Positions 53,774 to 64,000 of a stretch of DNA of 64,000 nt are shown piece after piece. Under the pieces are notes generated by a model. The model was not told the origin of the DNA. It worked only from the letters and a program-made list of their open reading frames with translations, and made no database searches. Each line of letters begins with the position of its first letter. Position 1 is the stretch's first letter. The position numbers and the translations under genes are program-made. The stretch is from Dioscorea cayenensis subsp. rotundata (taxonomy: Eukaryota > Streptophyta > Magnoliopsida > Dioscoreales > Dioscoreaceae): positions 372,001 to 436,000 of the forward strand of contig NC_052481.1 of the NCBI RefSeq assembly GCF_009730915.1. Reading direction: 5' to 3'.

Positions 53774-56215
53774 ATTTCACCATAGGTGAAACAATATTTT
53801 TTTTATAAAACAAGCAAAATAATCAAAATATAAATGATCTCTCAAATTTAAATAAAATTCAATATTTAAGAATGAGGAACAATTATTCTTCAATTTAATT
53901 TAAACTAATATGTCTTGAAGGGCCAACCGCCAACCATTGTCTTTTAATTTGTTAGAATAGATAGAAGGGCCACCACACCCACTCTGCCTATATTCTCTCA
54001 AATTAAGAGCATTATTATGAAACAGCATCAAAGTTATATCATTGCATAGGAATCCATGAATTTAAATTATATAAAGTTTACAAATATATGTTTTTAAACA
54101 ACAACACAACATCAACAACAATAATAAAAGAAAAATATACAAAAATATTTTTTTTTTAAAAAAATGAATAAGCAACAACTTCTCGATATATTTGCGCTAA
54201 ATCATTTGTGTAAAATATTTGAGTCGTGCAAAAAAAATTGGTTTACACCTTAAATCACGTAAAATAAAAATTCAGATATGTTAATATTAATTTCACATTT
54301 ATATTTATCATGTCATAATTTATTTAATATTTATCTAATAAATAAATAGTAATTTGATAATATTGGTGAAGTCCACATCATTTGGATTTAGTTTCCACAA
54401 AGTCTAAAAAAAGAAGCTGACCGAATACCAGGAAGCTTCAAAGAAGCTCCCAGTGCCCAAATGAAACCAATGAATCTCTCTCATGCTACACCAATCAGAC
54501 ACACATAATTCAGATAACATTTTTTTTTTTGCCTTTATTTTTTTGTTTAATTTAATTTTTTTTTTCTAAGTGTTTGTTTGTCATCAATGTTCTGCTACAT
54601 AAATAAGTTTTTGGATTCCAATGATTGAGTCCATTGGTACAACAGAATAATTTAGCAAGATAAAATAAAAATAACTATTCTCTGTCACTTCTGATGTCAT
54701 TGTTAGTTCATTTGTTCTTTATATATATATATATTTATCTCTTTCTTTCTTTAATAAGACTTATCTATATAACTAACATTTTGTTCAGTAGTGACAAGAG
54801 AGGCAATAGGTTTTGAGTTTCACATGCAAACATATGCTTTAGTTTTTTTGTCCTTTAATTGGATGCTAGCATTGATTAATTTTGTTTGTTTTTTTTCCTT
54901 TAATAAAATAAATAAATCATCAATATATATATACATTTAAAAAATAAATATAAATACACTGGATAGAGATTAGCTTTGACCGTTTATATAAAAAAAAAGA
55001 CAATGGGTGTTTACCATAAATAATAATTAACTCAACAAAATTTAAGAAAAACAATGATATATAATTCAAACAAAAGTGAAATATAAATTATAGTCAAAGC
55101 TCCCAAGAGATAGTAGTTAATAAAAAAATTATTTATTTATAATAGCTCTACTAATTTTAGGTCTTAAATGTCTTCAATTAGTTTTATTACTATTATCGGT
55201 GAGAGAAAACTAATTTTTTGTTTTGTTTTATTTTGTTTTTTAAATAACAAACACATATAAACACATAAAAAAAGATTGAGATAAAAAAAGAAAAAGAAAA
55301 AGCACAAGTTTCAACCAAAATGAATCTAAGATTCCATCAGCATAAAAGTTTCATTGGAGATTGTAATTTGTTGTCTGCTTTTAAAAACAAGTGTTAGCTA
55401 AATAAATGCAAAAGATGGAAGACCTAACTTTTTTTTTAAAAAAAAAAAACCATTAGACAATTTATGAAGAAACTTTAGGCTAACATACCAAATGAGTGAG
55501 AGTGATTGGTGGGAGACAATGGAATCCAAGATATGAACATTCATTGGTTCACTTTTGTGAAGATAGAAATACCCTTAGAAATTAGGTATCCATGGTTGAA
55601 TTAGTGGGGAGGGAGGTGTCAACATTTTTTTGGATTCTTTGCTTTACAAAAGAACAAAGGATCATGCTCTCTGCCATGCTTAATTTTAGGGTCTATAATT
55701 TTAGTTTTTCTTTTTCTTTTTCTTTTTAATTTATTCCCTTGTTTTTCCCTTATCTTTTGAAATTTAAGTTGGTTGTGATGGTAGGTTGTGGGGCAATGAA
55801 GATTATATTTATTGGAATAAAAGAAAAAGAAAAAGAAAAAGTTTAGTTTGTGAATCACATGAATTGATAAGCTCTAGAAAATGTTTGATTCTCAATAAAT
55901 TTAAGTTGGTCCAAGTTTCACTTTTTTTTAAAAAAAAAATTAAGTTTGACCATAACTCCTAATAATAATAAAAAAATTTCATCTTTAATTTCTAGCACAA
56001 CAAACTAATTCATGGAATAAAAATTTATATTTATTTTAAAAATCAAAAGATTAACCAATGATAAATATATTTATATTCTTTCTCAGTGCCAAAGATTCAA
56101 TTTGCGTGTTTTTCATAACTAAACTTAGTCTCAACCATCCTCAAGATAGTATGAAAATTGGTGGTGTTATTATTTTATTTATTAGGGAGTAATATAAATC
56201 AAGACAGGAAGAAAA
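51615..56215. other. Gene-free AT-rich tract
   Basis: Microsatellites such as (AC)n at 52065-52084, (AAAT)n at 53740-53776 and several A/T runs dominate. No frame with similarity, RNA gene or clear transposon end was recognised. Confidence 0.45.
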
Positions 56216-56221
56216 TATTTG

Positions 56222-56546
56222 TGTAAATATCAAAATGGTTCCTCTATTTTTTATTTTCCACCCTTTTAGTCACTCTAATATAAAATCCGCCCTTTTGGTC
56301 ATTGTATTTGCATATTTTTGTCCTTTAGTTGTAAAATCCGCTCTTTTGGTCATCGTATTTACACATTTTCATCCTTTTTGGTCCCTCTAATTCATCAATT
56401 AGAAAGACCAAAAGGGTAGATTTGTCAATTAGAGGGACTAAAAAAATAAAAATGTGAAAATACGAAAACTAAAAAGACAGATTTTATATTAGAAGAACTA
56501 AAAAAACACGAAACATAAAATAGAAAGACCATTTTGATATTTTGAC
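56222..56546. mobile_element. MULE-like fold-back MITE, copy B
   Basis: Begins 'gtgtaaatatcaaaatggt' and ends with its imperfect inverse. The arms match copy A (ctctattttttattttc, tctaatataaaatc). Target duplication is not clear. The centre differs from copy A and repeats 'gtaaaatccgctcttttggtc' blocks. Confidence 0.6.
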
Positions 56547-56549
56547 CAA

Positions 56550-59019
56550 AAAGATGTCATCAACCTCATCTAGCTTTTATTTATTTTCGTAGATGCTGTA
56601 CCTAAAAAGCTCTACAAAAGCCTATTGCTAGCTACCAAAGTTTGGTAGGGTTATTTATTTATTCATCCATTTTATCTTCTTGCATCTTCAAATAACATGG
56701 AGGTTGTTTCTATTGATGAGGCCCTCACCTCACTTCATCATATCACATTACTCTTTTTTATGAAAGAAACATTTTTTTAATAAAAAAATGTTATTCATTA
56801 TTTAACATGGTCAAATTTTGGCCTAACTGGTTTAAAAATTTTCTTCCCATATAAACTTTAATCTTAAAAAATCCTTAAAAACTAGATGACTTTATATGTG
56901 TGTATGTATATATCATAATTATATATATATATATATATATATTAAAACCTATTAATCCATATATTTGTGTGAAAAACTGACTAATTACTAATGAGTTGTT
57001 TTGGATTCTAATGAATTACAACACACTACAAGAGAAGCGAAACATTTATATTAATCAGAGAGAAATTATATGATATATTTTTTAAAAAAGAAAATAATAT
57101 ATAATAATAAGTATCCAGATAAATATGTGAAATAAGCCAATCGTTCTTTTAATTAAAAAAATAAATCAATCAATTAATACAAATACTTTTATTATTTAGA
57201 TTTCATCTTGTCGTGATTATGATTAATTAAAATTGAAAATACTATATTCAGAGGTTGATATTTAGTAATTTTAGGTGAATGTTAAACACTCCCATTTAGT
57301 TTTTTTTTTAAGAAAAAAAAAAGTATAACAGAGCATCGGCATCATCTCATCATCTTATTTTTCAAAAATAATGAAAAACATACATTACACATTCTGAAAT
57401 AAATTCTAAATAAGATACAATGCAAGTGAATTAAAAAAATCTTTCTTATGAAAAACAATAACACTATTGTTTAGCTATGACGTTATTATCCGGTTATTGT
57501 GCCAAAGGTAAAAATTAAAAAAATATCCTTGATAAAAATGTTGATCTATATAATATCATCTTCATTTACCAAATTTAAGATGATTTTCCAATTAATCATA
57601 GGAAGAAAAATACCTTTGTCCTCCTCCTCTGACCATAATTTCTTATCAAGAACATTTCAAATTTACTGTTTATTAGAATATTGATAAAAATTGATTACAC
57701 TACACACCACAAAACAGTTTCTAAAACACTGTGTCTAATGTAAACAATGATATTTCTCATTTTAAGAATATATAGCAGAGCACTCCTCATTTATAGAAAA
57801 ATAACAAATCTTTTTTTAAAAAAACAAATACATACATATATATATATATATATAATAAACTCATGTTTATGGGAACATTGGGTGAACGAAATGAATCATT
57901 GTGTTGTTGTATTGCTTTATGGTTCGAGTTCCGTGCCTCTGAATTATTGTCATATATATATTAATATATAATGCCTCCTCCTGCACTGACAATTATAGTG
58001 GTCCGAGCATGGCCCGGCATAACAAGATTTTTCAAACTACATCTCATGAGCAATTAATCATGTGTCATAAACAATTATACCAAACATAATTGACCCAAAA
58101 TAAAAATAAATAAAAATTTCACAACAAGTGTCAAGTATAAGATTCACAGATAGCAGCAGATATCTTCATAGCAATAATTTTTGTTATAAATTTTAGAATT
58201 TAATAATAAGTAATGAAAAATTTTGCTCTCCTTTTTCAAAAATAAAAAAAAAAATCACCAACTTATTATCAATTAGTTTGTTAAGAAAACAGACCCAGAC
58301 AGTGGCCAGTCACAAGTTAACAGAAGTCACAGGAAGAACAAAGTGAAAACAAGGCATAAAAACTTATAAAACAACACAAAGATAAGAAACAAAGATAATG
58401 ATTGGCAGGAAATTTACGCCAAAAAAATAAAATAATTTAAAATAAAGAAGTCTGATATCATAAGATTGACAAATGATAATACATACAAAAGGAGACTATA
58501 GAGATGAAAATACAATACTGCCCTTTCAGTTTTTCAATTAGTGATGAAACCATAAGAAAAATTCATAGGTCGGAAGGTTGGTTTCCCTTGTTAGATACAC
58601 TTGCGACAATTACAGGAGTCAACAATGGCAGCACCATTTCAAGAGAAGTAAAATGTCTAGATTTCAAAATCTGATGAGAATTGTCAGTCATGTGTTGCTT
58701 ATATTCAAAATTGCATCTTGTTGTTTGAAAAAAAGAGAATCACAATAAACTGGACTAGCACATGTTTGGCAAATAAATTCAGATGATTAGGTTCTGGTCC
58801 CTATGAAAACTCAAATATTTTTCAAACTTTGAATTCAATAATCATAAAGGAAAAGACATCAACTATGTGATTTTTTTTTCGCATAGACGTACTAAAATGT
58901 ACTGAGATTGTTGATTTATTTGACAAACATAATAACAACATGATAATTTGCTAGTCAGGTAGATGAAAGGGTATGAAAATGAAGGTAAATTGAATCTCCA
59001 TACCTCGGTCAAATCCTCA
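56550..59019. other. Gene-free tract and VHA-c 3' flank
   Basis: AT-rich with (TA)n at 56922-56942 and 57836-57855. The end next to 59020 should contain the VHA-c 3' UTR. Nothing else is recognised. Confidence 0.45.
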
Positions 59020-62000
59020 CTAATCAGCTCTGGACTGGCCTGCACGAGAAGACAAGATGATGCCGACGATGAGGCCATACAATGCTAGTGCTTCAGCAAA
59101 GATGAGGATTAGGATCATTCCAACAAAGAGTTTTAGCTGTTGGGCGTTGGCTCTGCAAAGAAAAGACTGAAACATCAGCAGGTGGGAAAGCAGCAATATG
59201 AGACTTTAAGATAGGATTAGAATGGCCCACAATAGCAGGAGCAATATATTTTTCATGTGAAAAAACAAAAACATATATGGAGAAAATACTTTCCCCAGCA
59301 TGGTATTGGCAGACATCATGTCTTAAGCCACAGAGCTAAAAGCTTTCCACAATTATACAGAAAGAAAATGTTCTTCAAGACAAGATGATAGAGTGCAAGA
59401 CAGAAAACTTCCAGTAATAGAGAAAGCAAAGCCATAACTTGGCCACTTTGGCCAATGGAAAATGATCACTTCTAACAAGCTTGAGATGATCAAAAGAATG
59501 TAGGTTGGAACACTAAAAAGGCATGTTTCAACAAATAAAATAGCAAACTCTTACTTGAATTCAATGGTCTCATATCAACCATGGACAGGCAACCTAAAAA
59601 AAGGCGAATTATTAACCTGCCTACTGTTTTGGAGATTAGCAACACTTGTCAAAAATGCAAAAGTCTTGTTTCTATTAACTTTATCGTGTCAGACAGGTAG
59701 CCAAAATGCAAACCAGGCAGCAAGTTTTGCGCTTTCTTTTAATAGGAATCTAATACCCCTGGCCAAGAGACTGCCCATACAAATGTAATAGAAGTTTTCC
59801 AACCCCCATACAAATGCTTATTTATAATTATTGCTGTGTTGCCAAGGCACTAGTCGCAAGAGATACGTAATAGAAGTTTTCCATTGGAAACTGATGTAAT
59901 TCATATGCACAGAAGAAATTAAAACCATTGTTGTTGATGTTGTTCAACTCCTTTTAATGCTCCAACACTTGTGGCTGAGCGAGGTCATCTACATTTGATT
60001 TAGTAGAGTGATTTTTAATATTCTTAGATTTGATTAGTCTATTTTCTGAGAGAATGTATTTTCACCACACTCAAATCTCTTACGAGGAGTTCGGCATGGG
60101 GCATCTTTCTAGGTTCCCAGGCAATTTTGATGAGTATGTAAGATGCCCAAGTTTGGTTTATAAACTTACATTAAATTCCAAGGCAAATTTGATTACCATG
60201 AGTTTTAAATTTCCATGAAGCATAGGAATCTAAAACCCTCCTAGGAATATAATAATATCACTTGCCTAGAGGGTTTTACATTCCCAGAGAATGTAACAAC
60301 AAAAAAAAATTGCCATCATATCCCTAATTTAGTTTAAATTTTTTTTCCCTATTATAACCCTGCCTAAGATTTTATATCAAACTAACAAAAATGTTGCTAC
60401 ATCTTAAACTAACAAAAATCAATAGGGAAATATTTGAACAAGTGGTTTAATCATTTTAGTATTTTACCAATGCAAATAATAAGGAGTAGTTTGGCTACTA
60501 TAACAATAAAAATAAGCAGGGAAGATCATTCAACCGTATAAAGATACATGGAGTTGTATGGTTAAATCATTTTATTGTTATTTAAAACTATATGTAAGAG
60601 AGTTTAGGTAATTCATATTTACCTGTATCATATTACTAGTCATCCTCATAATGAAACAAACAGATCAATATAACATTGCGATGAATATTCCAATGTGAAC
60701 CATTTGTCTAATATAACATACCCATAAAAGTAATTCCCATCATTTTGCATCCCCATGTATCTAAATTCATAGTGGAATGTCACATTCTATGAACCAAATA
60801 GAGCCTTATTTCAAGCAGAGTTTTGTAACTTTGTTTTATAACTTATTATTGCTTAATGAATTAACCTCTATAAATAAGAAATATTGCAAAAATATTTGGT
60901 ATATTTAGCATGCATAACACTCAATTTCAGATTAATGTGAATTACACAAGGCAGATGAAAAGTCACAGACCAATAAGAATGGGTTACAAAATCGATGACA
61001 TAAATTAAAGAAAATCAAAACTTAATCAATAATGACTGTTTTACAAAAGGAAAAGAAGGAAAAGGTATTGCAAAAATTGTGACCTCCAAGTCCAATCATG
61101 GGTGGTGGTTAAGGAGTGACAAAATCCAAGAGACTCCCTCTAAAATGGTCATAACAATAAACTAGGTGTTTACACAAGCACCACCAGCAATATAGGTAAG
61201 GCTATGGTCTAAAGATCATAAGGTCAGGGCATCATTAACCTTAGGTGCTTCAATGATGCTCTACTAGGCGAATGATGGTGGACAATTGTCCGGGGAGAGG
61301 GATGTGCTTGACACAAGCCATCCAACACAAATATTTTTCCACACATCTGCTCATTGCAAATCATTCTGCTAGGGAAGGCCTTCTTCATGCCCTCCAGGTT
61401 TTCAAGCAGTTGCATACCCAAATTAGGGGATGAAATATTATTATTTAGTGAGAGTTATGACATAAGTATTGTGGCTTACCAGGGATCATTTGTAATCACT
61501 AAGCTGCCTAAGAACTTTTTGCATAACAAAACAAGTGAAGGAAAAAAACATTGTAGGAAATGCAAGAAATGGATGATAGAAACAATTGAGCAATTGGCAT
61601 ATAAGTTTGACCATTTTATATGAGAATGTAAGATGCCTATAGGAAAGAGCATCAAGTAAAATAGTAAAAAATAATTAAAAATTTCAAAGATTTTTCATTT
61701 CTATTCCAACCAAATAATGAATGCCACAAACATATAATTCTAACTTAACCATTGGATTAAGTTACTATGTCCTTAGAAACAATTAAAATAAGCACTTAAG
61801 CAATATTCCCTGAAACTATGATATTAGGTTACTTTGTCTTTACAAACAATTACAGTTAGCACTTATCCAACATTCCATGAAAACTATGATATTAGGTTAC
61901 TTTGTCCATACAAACAATTAAAATTAACACTTACATAAAATGATAGATAGATAATGGTCAAAGGATTTGACATAAATCTGAAAGAAAATAGTTAACTTGA

Positions 62001-62802
62001 CATAAAAATGATAAAAATCCAAATTTGGAATAAATTCCAAAATCTTAGAAATTCTGGATAATATTTGACTTTTGCCTAACGTTACAATTTTTTTCAAGAA
62101 AATGAAGTCAAAGCAAACAAGCACGAGATGAATTTCTTTCCAAATCAGGCATAGCAGTGCCAGCCCCATAGTTTGCAAGTCAATAGAACCAAACATTTTC
62201 AGTGATAATCATCCAAATTCAAAGATTAAAAAAACAAGTGATTACCAAAGTCGATGCCAGATCAAAAGATTAAGAAGCACAAAAACAATTCAATGTATAA
62301 ATCTATATCATCAAATTCCAACAAAGAGATTAGATCATAATCAATATAAAGGAATCAAAATTACCTGACTCCAGCATCGCCGACAATGCCAATAGCCATA
62401 CCGGCGGAGAGGCCAGCGAGACCACAGGCGAGACCAGACGAGAGATGGGCATAGCCATCGAAGAGGTAGTAGGATTTAGCCTTGGGGTTGATCCCGGTGC
62501 TGATGATGACGGCGATGATGAGGCCATAGATTCCGAGCACTCCAGCCATGACCACCGGAACGATCGACTTCATCACCAGCTCCGGCCTCATCACTCCCAT
62601 CGAGGCCACCCCTACGCCGCTCTTCGCCGTGCCATACGCCGCCCCCATGCCTGCGATCATGAACTAATGGCTCTCAGATCCAGATCCAATCGCGAAGACA
62701 TCGAGATCGATGGAGGAGGCACTCACAGGAGAAGACGAGGGCTGCGGCGGCGCCAAGGAAGCCGAAGAAGGGCGCGGTCTCGTCACCGCTGAAGCTCGCC
62801 AT
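59020..62802 (-). CDS. VHA-c: V-type proton ATPase 16 kDa proteolipid subunit c (three exons, intact)
   Basis: Exons 62727-62802, 62365-62650 and 59020-59152 give exactly 164 residues with no frameshift. The protein forms the rotating membrane ring of the V-ATPase, carrying protons into the vacuole and endomembrane lumen. Four transmembrane helices are visible. The fourth contains the proton-carrying glutamate (about Glu141 in [13 protein letters not shown]). The N-terminus [17 protein letters not shown] and loop RAGQSRAD at the C-terminus match plant isoforms. The second intron is about 3.2 kb and carries tandem repeats. A TATA-like CTATAAAAG lies 53-61 bp upstream of the start. Confidence 0.98.
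61751..61943. repeat. Three ~67-bp tandem repeats in VHA-c intron 2
   Basis: Copies starting near 61751, 61812 and 61880 share 'gaaactatgatattaggtta' and 'ctttgtc..tacaaacaatta', with the first copy the most diverged. The period is about 67 bp. Confidence 0.75.
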
Positions 62803-62854
62803 CTTCGAATCAAACGAGACGCTGTGGGCGGTGATCGGATCCGATCCCGGTGAA

Positions 62855-62863
62855 CTTTTATAG
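62855..62863 (-). promoter_or_regulatory. Candidate TATA box of VHA-c
   Basis: CTATAAAAG on the minus strand lies 53 bp upstream of the start codon. It would imply a leader of only about 25 nt, so a different start site further upstream is possible. Confidence 0.35.
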
Positions 62864-62879
62864 ATCGCACAACGCGCGA

Positions 62880-64000
62880 AGGTTCTGAGATTTGGTGTCT
62901 CACTTTGTTGGTTTAAGTTTAAATAATTCCTTCAATCTCTTAACATCTGATTCTCTCATCTGAAGTTTCCGAATCTTGAAGGGAACTCTGGCATTATTCG
63001 CTGTGTGGACTACGTTACACTATGGGAAACTCCGCAGACACACAGTAACGAGATGGACTGGGCCTTTGAAACGGCCTTTTATTGGAAAGGCCTGTTACGG
63101 TTGGTGGAGGCCTAGTTACAGCAATTAAAGTGGCCTGTTATGATAAATTATTTTTTAATTTTACAGTATTCTAATTTTGGTCCACCAAAAACAAAAACTA
63201 AAAGCTTATATTATATTTTAAAAAAAAACAAATTCTTGTGTTTTTCACATTCAAAAGTTAAAATACGTTATCATTCCTCATTCCTCGGTAGTTTTACTTG
63301 CAAATTTTATACATAATATTTATTTATTTATTTATTTATAAAAATATCATAAACCACTGAATTTATCAAAGAAAATATGATAAACCACTGAATTTATTAA
63401 AGAGGAAAATAAATATATAAATCAACAAAGTAATAAAGATATTTGATTAAATGAAAAGAACAACTAAATAGAGGGGGAAAACCACTTGTAACCATTAGAA
63501 GTTTTTTAGATGCCCTAATTATGGAAGGAAACTACAAACTAAAAAAAATAACAAAAAATAGTGGTTCTAAAAAACATTTCTAGATGGGATTATCAATCAC
63601 CATAGTCAAAAAATGAAAGTTAGTCAACTTTAGCAAAGTCTATGATAACATATAATATGCACCTGATTAATTATATAAACGGAGTTTTCCATATTAATTC
63701 CCTCACATTATGGTTGTAAATTCTAACTATTTAAAATATAAATGCAAAAGTATGTTTCTTTGATATTAAATAACTTGATTGTAAATAAGATGCTCCCACA
63801 ATCTGGTTTTTTTTTTATCATGGTTTCAAAAGAAAAAAAAAAGAAATATATATATAAATAGGATTTAGATGTTACATCAATAATAAGCTTATTATTTTGC
63901 AAAAATCAATGCATGGAATCAAGGACAACAATGAAGACCAATTAATTTAAACCTCATCCATTAAACACTGAAAAAAGGGTAATTTAGGGATTAAATATTG
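62880..64000. other. VHA-c upstream flank, no further gene
   Basis: VHA-c promoter-side DNA followed by an AT-rich tract with (TTTA)n at 63319-63338. No frame with similarity is present. Confidence 0.45.
63344..63405. repeat. 31-bp tandem duplication
   Basis: Two adjacent copies share 'ataaaccactgaatttat.aaag', differing at only a few positions (63344-63374 and 63375-63405). Confidence 0.8.

Noticed and set aside
57885-57965. Possible tRNA-like or SINE B box ('ggttcgagttcc')
   Set aside because: A matching A box at the right distance and a cloverleaf are not visible, and the sequence does not align with the two SINE copies.
60227-60287. Inverted repeat 'ggaatctaaaaccctcctagg' in VHA-c intron 2 as a MITE
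   Set aside because: The arms are only about 21 bp with a short loop; no target duplication or wider termini could be placed.

Overview
This is a nuclear segment of a flowering-plant genome. It is AT-rich, has spliceosomal GT-AG introns, and encodes plant-only families: a group I bZIP factor, a BBR/BPC GAGA-binding factor, arginine decarboxylase, a plant aldo-keto reductase and a proteolipid V-ATPase subunit. The arginine decarboxylase N-terminus and the gene mix would fit a non-grass monocot, but I cannot fix the species. Nine genes are recognisable. All are on the minus strand except the small HSP20-like gene.

Layout: 1-4310 is repeat-rich. It holds a fold-back MULE with a 9-bp target duplication and an alternating ~137-bp tandem array that runs into a gap of exactly 1000 Ns. 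Then follow a bZIP29-type transcription factor (4311-7582), a group II BPC factor (10201-12026, with a 5' UTR exon near 14112-14320) and histone H3.3 (15262-15846). A complete 4.4-kb hAT element (17775-22161) with a dead transposase and a nested TRIM-like LTR comes next, followed by a LINE remnant and a hAT-like MITE. The second gene block is a glyoxal/galactose oxidase (25716-27354), the 13-exon WD40 gene DSE1/TANMEI (31259-37156), a sorbitol-6-phosphate dehydrogenase-like reductase (38101-42026), an RTM2-like HSP20 gene (43612-44284, plus strand) and arginine decarboxylase (45089-47211). An ~11-kb gene-free tract with SINE and MITE insertions separates these from V-ATPase subunit c (59020-62802).

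The genes form no operon-like system. They are ordinary, independently transcribed plant genes: chromatin and transcription (bZIP, BPC, H3.3), polyamine and sugar-alcohol metabolism (ADC, S6PDH-like), a cell-wall oxidase (GLOX), plasmodesmata and embryo function (DSE1), and vacuolar acidification (VHA-c).

The strongest unexplained signal is technical or evolutionary. Ten single-base frameshifts interrupt six otherwise well-conserved genes. Each behaves as one extra base, and nine lie unambiguously in or at a homopolymer run. This fits an insertion-biased, under-polished assembly better than six independent pseudogenes, so reading frames in this window should not be trusted without read-level checking. 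I found no convincing undescribed biological system.
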